NCBI GenBank assembly: GCA_963920705.1
Contig: OY987227.1
Location: forward strand, 2,170,001-2,234,000
Direction of reading: 5' to 3'
Source: Odiellus spinosus
Taxonomy: Eukaryota; Arthropoda; Arachnida; Opiliones; Phalangiidae
DNA: 64,000 bases
The position numbers and the translations under genes are program-made. The notes beneath the pieces are model-generated. The model did not search any database and was not told where the DNA came from. It worked only from the letters and a program-made list of their open reading frames with translations. This document shows positions 37,101-51,363 of this stretch, one piece after another (the stretch's first letter is position 1; each line of letters starts with the position of its first letter).

Positions 37101-40100
37101 AATTTTTTCGATATTTTTGATGGGGCTTAGAATTTGCACCACGCTGCTTTTATAGCTTAGACGGTTCTCTTTAAGAATTTAATCACTATTCAATCCTAGC
37201 CTTTAACGATAAGTCGCCAGCTCAGTTTTAGTTCCAACTGAAGTAAGGTACACTAGGCTCTTGCGCTTCCCTTTAGATCAATTTTTTTCGATCTTTTTGA
37301 TGAGGCTTAGAATTTGCATGATGCTGATTTTATAGCTTAGATGGTTCTCTTTAAGAATTTAGACACTATTCAATCCTAGTCTTTAACTATAAGTCGCCAG
37401 CTCAGTTTTAGTTCCAAATGAAGAAATTCATTTTTTCGGTAAGGTACACTAGGCTCTTGGGCTTCCCTTTAGATCTATTTTTTCGCCCTTTTTTGATTGG
37501 GCTTAGAATTTGCACAATGCTTATTTAGTAGCTTAGACGGTTCTTTTTAAGAATTTAGCCACGATTCAATCCTAGTCTTTAAATATAAGTCGCCAGCTCA
37601 GTTTTAGTTCCAAATAAATAAATTAATTTTTTCAGTAAGGTTCACTAGGCTCTTAGATCAATTTTTTAGATCTTTTTGATGGGGCTTAGAATTTGCACCA
37701 CGCTGCTTTTATAGCTTAGACGGTTCTCTTTACGAATTTAGCCACTATTCAATCCTAGAATTTAACGATAAGTCGCCAGCTCAGTTTTAGTTCCAAATGA
37801 AGAAATTTGTTTTTTCGGTATGGTACACTAGGCTCTTGGGCTTCCCTTTAGATCAATTTTTTTCGATCTTTTTGATGAGGCTTAGAATTTGCATGATGCT
37901 GATTTTGTAGCTTAGACGGTTCTCTTTAAGAATTTAGCCACGATTCAATCCTAGACTTTAACTTTAAGTCGCCAGCTCAGTTTTAGTTCCAAATATATAA
38001 ATTAATTTTTTCGGTAAGGTACACTAGGCTCTTGGGCTTCCCTTTATATCAATTTTTTCGATCTTTTTGATGGGGCTTAGAATTTACACCACGCTGCTTT
38101 TATAGCTTAGACTGTTCTCTTTAAGAATTTAACCACTATTCAATCCTAGCCTTTAACGATAAGTCGCCAGCTCAGTTTTAGTTCCAAATAAAGAAATTAA
38201 TTTTTTCGGTAAGGTACACTAGGCTCTAGGGCTTCCCTTTAGATCAATTTTTTCGATCTTTTTGATGGGGCTTAGAATTTGCACCAAGCTGATTTTATAG
38301 CTTAGACTGTTCTCTTTAAGAATTTAACCACTATTCAATCCTAGCCTTTAACGATAAGTCGCCAGCTCAGTTTTAATTCCAAATAAAGAAATTAATTTTT
38401 TCGGTAAGGTACACTAGGCTCTTGGGCTTCCCTTTAGATCAATTTTTTCGATCTTTTTGATGGGGCTTAGAATTTGCACCACGCTGATTTTATAGCTTAG
38501 ACGGTTCTCTTTAAGAATTCAGCCACTAGTCAATCCTAGCCTCTTACGATAAGTCGCCAGCTCAGTTTTAGTTCCAAATAAATAAATTAATTTTTTCGGT
38601 ATGGTACACTAGGCTCTTGGGCTTCCCTTTAGATCAATTTTTTTCGATCTTTTTGATGAGGCTTAGAATTTGCATGATGCTGATTTTATAGCTTAGATGG
38701 TTCTCTTTAAGAATTTAGACACTATTCAATCCTAGTCTTTAACTATAAGTCGCCAGCTCAGTTTTAGTTCCAAATATATAAATAATTTTTTTCGGTAAGG
38801 TACACTAGGCTCTTTAGCTTCCCTTTATATAAATTTTTCGATCTTTTTGATGAGGCTTAGAATTTGCACCACACTGCTTTTATAGCTTAGACTGTTCTCT
38901 TTAAGAATTTAAATACTATTCAATCCTAGCCTTTAACGATAAGTCGCCAGCTCAGTTTTAGTTCCAAATAAAGAAATTAATTTTTTCGGTAAGGTACACT
39001 AGGCTCTTGGGCTTCCCTTTAGATCAATTTTTTCGATCTTTTTGATGGGGCTTAGAATTTGCACCACGCTGATTTTATAGCTTAGACGGTTCTCTTTAAG
39101 AATTCAGCCACTAGTCAATCCTAGCCTCTTACGATAAGTCGCCAGCTCAGTTTTAGTTCCAAATAAATAAATTAATTTTTTCGGTATGGTACACTAGGCT
39201 CTTGGGCTTCCCTTTAGATCAATTTTTTTCGATCTTTTTGATGAGGCTTAGAATTTGCATGATGCTGATTTTGTAGCTTAGACGGTTCTCTTTAAGAATT
39301 TAGCCACGATTCTATCCTAGACTTTAACTATAAGTCGCCAGCTCAGTTTTAGTTCCAAATATATAAATTAATTTTTTCGGTAAGGTACACTAGGCTCTTG
39401 GGCTTCCCTTTATATCAATTTTTTCGATCTTTTTGATGGGGCTTAGAATTTGCACCACGCTGATTTTATAGCTTAGACGGTTCTCTTTAAGAATTTAGCC
39501 ACTATTCAATCCTAGCCTCTTACGATAAGTCGCCAGCTCAGTTTTAGTTCCAAATAAATAAATTAATTTTTTGGTAAGGTACACTAGGCTCTTGGGCTTC
39601 CCTTTATATCAATTTTTTTCGATCTTTTTGATGGGGCTTAGAATTTGCACCACGCTGCTTTTATAGCTTAGACGGTTCTCTTTAAGAATTTAACCACTAT
39701 TCAATCCTAGCCTTTAACGATAAGTCGCCAGGTCAGTTTTAGTTCCAAATGAAGAAATTAATTTTTTCGGTAAGGTACACTAGGCTCTTGCGCTTCCCTT
39801 TAGATCAATTTTTTTCGATCTTTTTGATGAGGCTTAGAATTTGCACCATGCTGATTTTGTACCTTAGACGGTTCTCTTTAAGAATTTAGCCACGATTCAA
39901 TCCTAGACTTTACATATAAGTCGCAAGCTCAGTTTTAGTTCCAAATAACGAAATTAATTTTTTCGGTATGGTACACTAGGCTCTTGGGCTTCCCTTTAGA
40001 TCAATTTTTTCGCCCTTTTTTGATTGGGGTTAGAATTTGCACAATGCTTATTTAGTAGCTTAGACGGTTCTTTTTAAGAATTTAACCACTATTCAATCCT

Positions 40101-43100
40101 AGCCTTTAACGATAAGTCGCCAGCTCAGTTTTAGTACCAAATGAAGAAATTAATTTTTTCGGTAAGGTACACTAGGCTCTTGGGCTTCCCTTTAGATCAA
40201 TTTTTTCGATCTTTTTGATGGGGCTTAGAATTTGCACCACGCTGCTTTTTTAGCTTAGACTGTTCTCTTTAAGAATTTAGCCACTATTCAATCCTAGCCT
40301 CTTACGATAAGTCGCCAGCTCAGTTTTAGTTCCAAATAAATAAATTAATTTTTTCGGTATGGTACACTAGGCTCTTGGGCTTTACTTTAGATCAATTTTT
40401 TTCGATCTTTTTGATGAGGCTTAGAATTTGCATGATGCTGATTTTGTAGCTTAGACGGTTCTCTTTAAGAATTTAGCCACGATTCAATCCTAGACTTTAA
40501 CTATAAGTCGCCAGCTCAGTTTTAGTTCCAAATATATAAATTAATTTTTTCGGTAAGGTACACTAGGCTCTTGGGCTTCCCTTTATATCAATTTTTTCGA
40601 TCTTTTTGATGGGGCTTAGAATTTGCACCACGCTGCTTTTATAGTTTAGACGGTTCTCTTTAAGAATTTAACCACTATTCAATCCTAGCCTTTAACGATA
40701 AGTCGCCAGCTCAGTTTTAGTTCCAAATGAAGAAATTTGTTTTTTCGGTAATGTACACTAGGCTCTTGCGCTTCCCTTTAGCTCAAATTTTTCGATCTTT
40801 TTGATGGGGCTTAGAATTTGCAACACGCTGATTTTATAGCTTAGAAGGTTCTCTTTAAGAATTTAGCCACTATTAAATCCTAGCCTCTTACGATAAGTCG
40901 CCAGCTCAGTTTTAGTTCCAAATAAATAAATTAATTTTTTCGGTATGGTACACTAGGCTCTTGGGCTTCCCTTTAGATCAATTTTTTCGATCTTTTTGAT
41001 GAGGCTTAGAATTTGCATGATGCTGATTTTGTAGCTTACACGGTTCTCTTTAAGAATTTAGCCACGATTCAATCCTAGCCTTTAACGATAAGTCGCCAGC
41101 TCAGTTTTAGTTCCAAATGAAGAAATTTGTTTTTTCGGTAATGTACACTAGGCTCTTGCGCTTCCCTTTAGCTCAAATTTTTCGATCTTTTTGATGGGGC
41201 TTAGAATTTGCAACACGCTGATTTTATAGCTTAGAAGGTTCTCTTTAAGAATTTAGCCACTATTAAATCCTAGCCTCTTACGATAAGTCGCCAGCTCAGT
41301 TTTTGTTCCAAATGAAGAAATTAATTTTTTCTGTAATGTACACTAGGCTCTTGCGCTTCCCTTTATCTCAAATTTTTCGATCTTTTTGATGGGGCTTAGA
41401 ATTTGCAACACGCTGATTTTATAGCTTAGAAGGTTCTCTTTAAGAATTTAACCACTATTCAATCATAGCCTTTAACGATAAGTCGCCAGCTCAGTTTTAG
41501 TTCCAAATGAAGAAATTAATTTTTTCGGTAAGGTACACTAGGGTCTTGGGCTTCCCTTTAGATCTATTTTTTCGCCCTTTTTTGATTGGGCTTAGAATTT
41601 GCACAATGCTTATTTAGTAGCTTAGACGGTTCTTTTTAAGAATTTAACCACTATTCAATCCTAGCCTTTAACGATAAGTCGCCAGCTCAGTTTTAGTACC
41701 AAATGAAGAAATTAATTTTTTCGGTAAGGTACACTAGGCTCTTGGGCTTCCCTTTAGATCAATTTTTTCGATCTTTTTGATGGGGCTTAGAATTTGCACC
41801 ACGCTGATTTTATAGCTTAGACTGTTCTCTTTAAGAATTTAGCCACTATTCAATCCTAGCCTCTTACGATAAGTCGCCAGCTCAGTTTTAGTTCCAAATA
41901 AATAAATTAATTTTTTCGGTATGGTACACTAGGCTCTTGGGCTTCCCTTTAGATCAATTTTTTTCGATCTTTTTGATGAGGCTTAGAATTTGCACCATGC
42001 TGATTTTCTACCTTAGACGGTTCTTTTTAAGAATTTAGCCGCGATTCAATCCTAGTCTTTAACTATAAGTCGCCAGCTCAGTTTTAGTTCCAAATGAAGA
42101 AATTAATTTTTTCGGTAAGGTACACTAGGCTCTTGCGCTTCCGTTTAGATCAATTTTTTCGATCTTTTTGATGTGGCTTAGAATTTGCACCACGCTGCTT
42201 TTATAGCTTAGACGGTTCTCTTTACGAATTTAGCCACTATTCAATCCTAGCCTTTAACGATAAGTCGCCAGCTCAGTTTTAGTTCCAAATGAAGAAATTT
42301 GTTTTTTCGGTAAGGTACACTAGGCTCTTGCGCTTCCCTTTAGATCAATTTTTTCGATCTTTTTGATGGGGCTTAGAATTTGCACCACGCTGATTTTATA
42401 GCTTAGACGGTTCTCTTTAAGAATTTAGCCACTATTTATTCATATCCTCTAACGATAAGTCGCAAGCTCAGTTTTAGTTACAAATAAATAAATTAATTTT
42501 TTCGGTATGGTACACTAGGCTCTTGGGCTTCCCTTTAGATCAATTTTTTTCGATCTTTTTGATGAGGCTTAGAATTTGCATGATGCTGATTTTGTAGCTT
42601 ACACGGTTCTCTTTAAGAATTTAGCCACGATTCAATCCTAGACTTTAACTATAAGTCGCCAGCTCAGTTTTAGTTCCAAATGAAGAAATTAATTTTTTCG
42701 GTAAGGTACACTAGGCTCTTGGGCTTCCCTTTAGATAAATGTTTTCGATATTTTTGATGGGGCTTAGAATTTGCACCACGCTGCTTTTATAGCTTAGACG
42801 GTTCTCTTTATGAATTTAACCACTATTCAATCCTAGCATTTAACGATAAGTCAACAGCTCAGTTTTAGATCCAAATGAAGAAATTAATTTTTTCTGTAAT
42901 GTACACTAGGCTCTTGCGCTTCCCTTTAGCTCAAATTTTTCGATCTTTTTGATGGGGCTTAGAATTTGCAACACGCTGATTTTATAGCTTAGAAGGTTCT
43001 CTTTAAGAATTTACCACTATTCAATCCTTGCCTTTAACGATAAGTCGCCAGCTCAGTTTTAGTTCCAAATGAAGAAATTAATTTTTTCGATAAGGTACAC

Positions 43101-46043
43101 TAGGCTCTTGCGCTTCCCTTTAGATCAATTTTTTTCGATCTTTTTGATGAGGCTTAGAATTTGCACCATGCTGATTTTGTACCTTAGACGGTTCTTTTTA
43201 AGAATTTAGCCGCGATTCAATCCTAGCCTTTAACGATAAGTCGCCAGCTCAGTTTTAGTTCCAAACAAAGAAATTATTTTTTTCGGTAAGGTACACTAGG
43301 CTCTTGGGCTTCCCTTTAGATCAATTTTTTCGATCTTTTTGATGGGGCTTAGAATTTGCACCACGCTGATTTTATAGCTTAGACGGTTCTCTTTAAGAAT
43401 TTCGCCACTAGTCAATCCTAGCCTCTTACGATAAGTCGCCAGCTCAGTTTTAGTTCCAAATAAATAAATTAATTTTTTCGGTATGGTACACTAGGCTCTT
43501 GGGCTTCCCTTTAGATCAATTTTTTTCGATCTTTTTGATGAGGCTTAGAATTTGCATGATGCTGATTTTGTAGCTTAGACGGTTCTCTTTAAGAATTTAG
43601 CCACGATTCAATCCTAGACTTTAACTATAAGTCGCCAGCTCAGTTTTAGTTCCAAATACATAAATAAATTTTTTCGGTAAGGTACACTATGCTCTTGGGC
43701 TTCCCTTTATATAAATTTTTTCGATCTTTTTTATGGGGCTTAGAATTTGCACCACACTGCTTTTATAGCTTAGACTGTTCTCTTTAAGAATTTAGCCACT
43801 ATTCAATCCTAGCCTCTTACGATAAGTCGCCAGCTCAGTTTAAGTTCCAAATAAATAAATTAATTTTTTCGGTAAGGTACACTAGGCTCTTGCGCTTCCC
43901 TTTAGCTCAAATTTTTCGATCTTTTTGATGGGGCTTAGAATTTGCAACACGCTGATTTTATAGCTTAGAAGGTTCTCTTTAAGAATTTAACCACTATTCA
44001 ATCCTTGCCTTTAACGATAAGTCGCCAGCTCAGTTTTAGTTCCAAATGAAGAAATTAATTTTTTCGATAAGGTACACTAGGCTCTTGCGCTTCCCTTTAG
44101 ATCAATTTTTTTCGATCTTTTTGATGAGGCTTAGAATTTGCACCATGCTGATTTTGTACCTTAGACGGTTCTTTTTAAGAATTTAGCCGCGATTCAATCC
44201 TAGCCTTTAACGATAAGTCGCCAGCTCAGTTTTAGTTCCAAACAAAGAAATTATTTTTTTCGGTAAGGTACACTAGGCTCTTGGGCTTCCCTTTAGATCA
44301 ATTTTTTCGATCTTTTTGATGGGGCTTAGAATTTGCACCACGCTGATTTTATAGCTTAGACGGTTCTCTTTAAGAATTTCGCCACTAGTCAATCCTAGCC
44401 TCTTACGATAAGTCGCCAGCTCAGTTTTAGTTCCAAATAAATAAATTAATTTTTTCGGTATGGTACACTAGGCTCTTGGGCTTCCCTTTAGATAAATTTT
44501 TTTCGATCTTTTTGATGAGGCTTAGAATTTGCATGATGCTGATTTTGTAGCTTAGACGGTTCTCTTTAAGAATTTAGCCACGATTCAATCCTAGACTTTA
44601 ACTATAAGTCGCCAGCTCAGTTTTAGTTCCAAATACATAAATAAATTTTTTTGGTAAGGTACACTAGGCTCTTGCGCTTCCCTTTAGATCAATTTTTTCG
44701 ATCTTTTTGATGGGGCTTAGAATTTGAACCACGCTGCTTTTATAGCTTAGACGGTTCTCTTTACGAATTTAGCCACTATTCAATCCTAGCCTTTAACGAT
44801 AAGTCGCCAGCTCAGTTTTAGTTCCAAATGAAGACATTTGTTTTTTCGGTAAGGTACACTAGGCTCTTGCGCTTCCCTTTAGATCAATTTTTTCGATCTT
44901 TTTGATGGGGCTTAGAATTTGCACCACGCTGATTTTATAGCTTAGACGGTTCTCTTTAAGAATTTAGCCACTATTTATTCATATCCTCTAACGATAAGTC
45001 GCAAGCTCAGTTTTAGTTCCAAATAAATAAATAAATTTTTTCGGTATGGTACACTAGGCTCTTGGGCTTCCCTTTAGATCAATTTTTTTCGATCTTTTTG
45101 ATGAGGCTTAGAATTTGCATGATGCTGATTTTGTAGCTTACACGGTTCTCTTTAAGAATTTAGCCACGATTCAATCCTAGACTTTAACTATAAGTCGCCA
45201 GCTCAGTTTTAGTTCCAAATGAAGAAATTAATTTTTTCGGTAAGGTACACTAGGCTCTTGGGCTTCCCTTTAGATAAATTTTTTCGATATTTTTGATGGG
45301 GCTTAGAATTTGCACCACGCTGCTTTTATAGCTTAGACGGTTCTTTTTAAGAATTTAGCCGCGATTCAATCCTAGCCTTTAACGATAAGTCGCCAGCTCA
45401 GTTTTAGTTCCAAACAAAGAAATTATTTTTTTCGGTAAGGTACACTAGGCTCTTGGGCTTCCCTTTAGATCAATTTTTTCGATCTTTTTGATGGGGCTTA
45501 GAATTTGCACCACGCTGATTTTATAGCTTAGACGGTTCTCTTTAAGAATTTAGCCACTAGTCAATCCTAGCCTCTTACGAGAGGTCGCCAGCTCAGTTTT
45601 AGTTCCAAATAAATAAATTAATTTTTTCGGTATGGTACACTAGGCTCTTGGGCTTCCCTTTAGATAAATTTTTTTCGATCTTTTTGATGAGGCTTAGAAT
45701 TTGCATGATGCTGATTTTGTAGCTTAGACGGTTCTCTTTAAGAATTTAACCACTATTCAATCCTAGCCTTTAACGATAAGTCGCCAGCTCAGTTTTAGTT
45801 CCAAACAAAGAAATTATTTTTTTCGGTAAGGTACACTATGCTCTTGGGCTTCCCTTTATATAAATTTTTTCGATCTTTTTGATGGGGCTTAGAATTTGCA
45901 CCACACTGCTTTTATAGCTTAGACTGTTCTCTTTAAGAATTTAGCCACTATTCAATCCTAGCCTCTTACGATAAGTCGCCAGCTCAGTTTAAGTTCCAAA
46001 TAAATAAATTAATTTTTTCGGTAAGGTACACTAGGCTCTTGCG

Positions 46044-46805
46044 CTTCCCTTTAGATCAAGTTTTTTCGATCTTTTTGATCAGGCTTAGAATTTGCACCAT
46101 GCTGATTTTGTACCTTAGACGGTTCTCTTTAAGAATTTAGCCACGATTCAATCCTAGACTTTAACTATAAGTCGCCAGCTCAGTTTTAGTTCCAAATGAC
46201 GAAATTAATTTTTTCGGTAAGGTACACTAGGCTCTTGGGCTTCCCTTTAGATCTATTTTTTCGCCCTTTTTTGATTGGGCTTAGAATTTGCACAATGCTT
46301 ATTTAGTAGCTTAGACGGTTCTTTTTAAGAATTTAACCACTATTCAATCCTAGCCTTTAACGATAAGTCGCCAGCTCAGTTTTAGTACCAAATGAAGAAA
46401 TTAATTTTTTCGGTAAGGTACACTAGGCTCTTGGGCTTCCCTTTAGATCAATTTTTTCGATCTTTTTGATGGGGCTTAGAATTTGCACCACGCTGCTTTT
46501 ATAGATTAGACTGTTCTCTTTAAGAATTTAGCCACTATTCAATCCTAGCCTCTTACGATAAGTCGCCAGCTCAGTTTTAGTTCCAAATAAATAAATAAAT
46601 TAATTTTTTCGGTATGGTACACTAGGCTCTTGGGCTTCCCTTTAGATCAATTTTTTTCGATCTTTTTGATGAGGCTTAGAATTTGCATGATGCTGATTTT
46701 GTAGCTTAGACGGTTCTCTTTAAGAATTTAGCCACGATTCAATCCTAGACTTTAACTATAAGTCGCCAGCTCAGTTTTAGTTCCAAATATATAAATTAAT
46801 TTTTT
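46044..46805. repeat. 983-bp-offset block, first copy
   Basis: Marked by GATCAAGTTTTTTCGATC and TTGATCAGGC, a GACGAAATTAA spacer, a CGCCCTTTTTTG monomer at 46262 and TAGTACCAAATG. The order recurs from about 47027. The offset is 983 on the left, then about 979 after a 4-base A/T spacer difference. Confidence 0.78.
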
Positions 46806-47026
46806 CGGTAAGTTACACTAGGCTCTTGCGCTTCCCTTTAGATCAATTTTTTCGATCTTTTTAATGGGGCTTAGAATTTGCACCACGCTGCTTTTATAGC
46901 TTAGACGGTTCTCTTTAAGAATTTAGCCACTATTCAATCCTAGCCTCTTACGATAAGTCGCCAGCTCAGTTTTAGTTCCAAATAAATAAATTAATTTTTT
47001 CGGTATGGTACACTAGGCTCTTGGGC

Positions 47027-47785
47027 TTCCCTTTAGATCAAGTTTTTTCGATCTTTTTGATCAGGCTTAGAATTTGCACCATGCTGATTTTGTACCTTAG
47101 ACGGTTCTCTTTAAGAATTTAGCCACGATTCAATCCTAGACTTTAACTATAAGTCGCCAGCTCAGTTTTAGTTCCAAATGACGAAATTAATTTTTTCGGT
47201 AAGGTACACTAGGCTCTTGGGCTTCCCTTTAGATCTATTTTTTCGCCCTTTTTTGATTGGGCTTAGAATTTGCACAATGCTTATTTAGTAGCTTAGACGG
47301 TTCTTTTTAAGAATTTAACCACTATTCAATCCTAGCCTTTAACGATAAGTCGCCAGCTCAGTTTTAGTACCAAATGAAGAAATTAATTTTTTCGGTAAGG
47401 TACACTAGGCTCTTGGGCTTCCCTTTAGATCAATTTTTTCGATCTTTTTGATGGGGCTTAGAATTTGCACCACGCTGCTTTTATAGATTAGACTGTTCTC
47501 TTTAAGAATTTAGCCACTATTCAATCCTAGCCTCTTACGATAAGTCGCCAGCTCAGTTTTAGTTCCAAATAAATAAATTAATTTTTTCGGTATGGTACAC
47601 TAGGCTCTTGGGCTTCCCTTTAGATCAATTTTTTTCGATCTTTTTGATGAGGCTTAGAATTTGCATGATGCTGATTTTGTAGCTTAGACGGTTCTCTTTA
47701 AGAATTTAGCCACGATTCAATCCTAGACTTTAACTATAAGTCGCCAGCTCAGTTTTAGTTCCAAATATATAAATTAATTTTTTCG
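47027..47785. repeat. 983-bp-offset block, second copy
   Basis: Copy of 46044-46805. It has small differences, for example TCGCTAAGG and CACTTGGC near its right end and AAATAAATAAATT where the first copy has one more AAAT unit. Confidence 0.76.
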
Positions 47786-50700
47786 CTAAGGTACACTTGG
47801 CTCTTGCGCTTCCCTTTAGATCAATTTTTTCGATCTTTTTGATGGGCTTAGAATTTGCACCCCGCTGATTTTATAGCTTAGACGGTTCTCTTTAAGAATT
47901 TAGCCACTATTCAATCCTAGCCAGCGCAGTTTTAGTTCCAAATAAATAAATTAATTTTTTCGGTAATGTACACTAGGCTCTTGGGCTTCCCTTTAGATCA
48001 ATTTTTTCGATCTTTTTAATGGGGCTTAGAATTTGCACCACGCTGATTTTATAGCTTAGACGGTTCTCTTTAAGAATTTAGCCACTAGTCAATCCTAGCC
48101 TCTTACGATAAGTCGCCAGCTCAGTTTTAGTTCCAAATAAATAAATTAATTTTTTCGGTATGGTACACTAGGCTCTTGGGCTTCCCTTTAGATCAATTTT
48201 TTCGATCTTTTTGATGGGGCTTAGAATTTGCACCACGCTGCTTTTCTAGCTTAGACTGTTCTCTTTAAGAATTTAGCCACTATTCAATCCTAGCCTCTTA
48301 CGATAAGTCGCCAGCTCAGTTTTAGTTCCAAATAAATAAATACATTTTTTCGGTATGGTACACTAGGCTCTTGGGCTTCCCTTTAGATCAATTTTTTTCG
48401 ATCTTTTTGATGAGGCTTAGAATTTGCATGATGCTGATTTTGTAGCTTAGACGGTTCTCTTTAAGAATTTAGCCACGATTCAATCCTAGACTTTATCTAT
48501 AAGTCGCCAGCTAAGTTTTAGTTCCAAATATATAAATTAATTTTTTCGGTAAGGTACACTAGGCTCTTGGGCTTCCCTTTATATCAATTTTTTCGATCTT
48601 TTTGATGGGGCTTAGAATTTGCACCACGCTGCTTTAATAGCTTAGACTGTTCTCTTTAAGAATTTAGCCACTATTAAATCCTAGCCTCTTACGATAAGTC
48701 GCCAGCTCAGTTTTAGTTCCAAATAAATAAATTAATTTTTTCGGTATGGTACACTAGGCTCTTGGGCTTCCCTTTAGATCAATTTTTTCGATCTTTTTGA
48801 TGAGGCTTAGAATTTGCATGATGCTGATTTTGTAGCTTACACGGTTCTCTTTAAGAATTTAGCCACGATTCAATCCTAGACTTTAACTATAAGTCGCCAG
48901 CTCAGTTTTAGTTCCAAATGAAGAAATTAATTTTTTCGGTAAGGTACACTAGGCTCTTGGGCTTCCCTTTAGATAAATTTTTCGATATTTTTGATGGGGC
49001 TTAGAATTTGCACCACGCTGCTTTTATTGCTTAGACATTTCTCTTTATGAATTTAACCACTATTCAATCCTAGCATTTAACGATAAGTCGCCAGCTCAGT
49101 TTTTGTTCCAAATGAAGAAATTAATTTTTGCTGTAATGTACACTAGGCTCTTGCGCTTCCCTTTAGCTCAAATTTTTCGATCTTTTTGATGGGGCTTAGA
49201 ATTTGCAACACGCTGATTTTATAGCTTAGAAGGTTCTCTTTAAGAATTTAGCCACTATTCAATCCTAGCCTCTTACGATAAGTCGCCAGCTCAGTTTTAG
49301 TACCAAATGAAGAAATTAATTTTTTCGGTAAGGTACACTAGGCTCTTGGGCTTCCCTTTAGATCAATTTTTTCGATCTTTTTGATGGGGCTTAGAATTTG
49401 CACCACGCTGCTTTTATAGCTTAGACTGTTCTCTTTAAGAATTTAGCCACTATTCAATCCTAGCCTCTTACGATAAGTCGCCAGCTCAGTTTTAGTTCCA
49501 AATAAATAAATTAATTTTTTCGGTATGGTACACTAGGCTCTTGGGCTTCCCTTTAGATCAATTTTTTTCGATCTTTTTGATGAGGCTTAGAATTTGCATG
49601 ATGCTGATTTTGTAGCTTAGACGGTTCTCTTTAAGAATTTAGCCACGATTCAATCCTAGACTTTAACTATAAGTCGCCAGCTCAGTTTTAGTTCCAAATA
49701 TATAAATTAATTTTTTCGGTAAGGTACAGTAGGCTCTTGGGCTTCCCTTTATATCAATTTTTTCGATCTTTTTGATGGGGCTTAGAATTTTCACCACGCT
49801 GCTTTTATAGTTTAGACGGTTCTCTTTAAGAATTTAACCACTATTCAATCCTAGCCTTTAACGATAAGTCGCCAGCTCAGTTTTAGTTCCAAATGAAGAA
49901 ATTAATTTTTTCGGTAAGGTACACTAGACTCTTGGGCTTCCCTTTAGATCAATTTTTTCGATCTTTTTGATGGGGCTTAGAATTTGCACCACGCTGCTTT
50001 AATAGCTTAGACTGTTCTCTTTAAGAATTTAACCACTATTCAATCCTAGCCTTTAACGATAAGTCGCCAGCTCAGTTTTAGTACCAAATGAAGAAATTAA
50101 TTTTTTCGGTAAGGTACATTAGGCTCTTGGGCTTCCCTTTAGATCAATTTTTTCGATCTTTTTGATGGGGCTTATAATTTGCACCACGCTGCTTTTATAG
50201 CTTAGACTGTTCTCTTTAAGAATTTAGCCACTATTCAATCCTAGCCTCTGTCGCCAGCTCAGTTTTAGTTCCAAATAAATAAATTAATTTTTTCGGTATG
50301 GTACACTAGGCTCTTGGGCTTCCCTTTAGATCAATTTTTTTCGATCTTTTTGATGAGGCTTAGAATTTGCATGATGCTGATTTTGTAGCTTAGACGGTTC
50401 TCTTTAAGAATTTAGCCACGATTCAATCCTAGACTTTAACTATAAGTCGCCAGCTCAGTTTTAGTTCCAAATGAAGAAATAAATTTTTTCGGTAAGGTAC
50501 ACTAGGCTCTTGCGCTTCCCTTTAGATCAATTTTTTCGATCTTTTTGATGGGGCTTAGAATTTGCACCACGCTGCTTTTATAGCTTAGACGGTTCTCTTT
50601 ACGAATTTAGCCACTATTCAATCCTAGCCTTTAACGATAAGTCGCCAGCTCAGTTTTAGTTCCAAATGAAGACATTTGTTTTTTCGGTAAGGTACACTAG

Positions 50701-51363
50701 GCTCTTGCGCTTCCCTTTAGATCAATTTTTTCGATCTTTTTGATGGGGCTTAGAATTTGCACCACGCTGCTTTTATAGCTTAGACGGTTCTCTTTAAGAA
50801 TTTAGCCACTATTTATTCATATCCTCTAACGATAAGTCGCAAGCTCAGTTTTAGTTCCAAATAAATAAATTAATTTTTTCGGTATGGTACACTAGGCTCT
50901 TGGGCTTCCCTTTAGATCAATTTTTTTCGATCTTTTTTATGAGGCTTAGAATTTGCATGATGCTGATTTTGTACCTTACACGGTTCTCTTTAAGAATTTA
51001 GCCACGATTCAATCCTAGACTTTAACTATAAGTCGCCAGCTCAGTTTTAGTTCCAAATGAAGAAATTAATTTTTTCGGTAAGGTACACTAGGCTCTTGGG
51101 CTTCCCTTTAGATAAATTTTTCGATATTTTTGATGGGGCTTAGAATTTGCACCACGCTGCTTTTATAGCTTAGACGGTTCTCTTTATGAATTTAAAAACT
51201 ATTCAATCCTAGCATTTAACGATAAGTCGCCAGCTCAGTTTTAGTTCCAAATGAAGAAATTAATTTTTTCTGTAATGTACACTAGGCTCTAGCGCTTCCC
51301 TTTAGCTCAAATTTTTCGATCTTTTTGATGGGGCTTAGAATTTGCAACACGCTGATTTTATAG

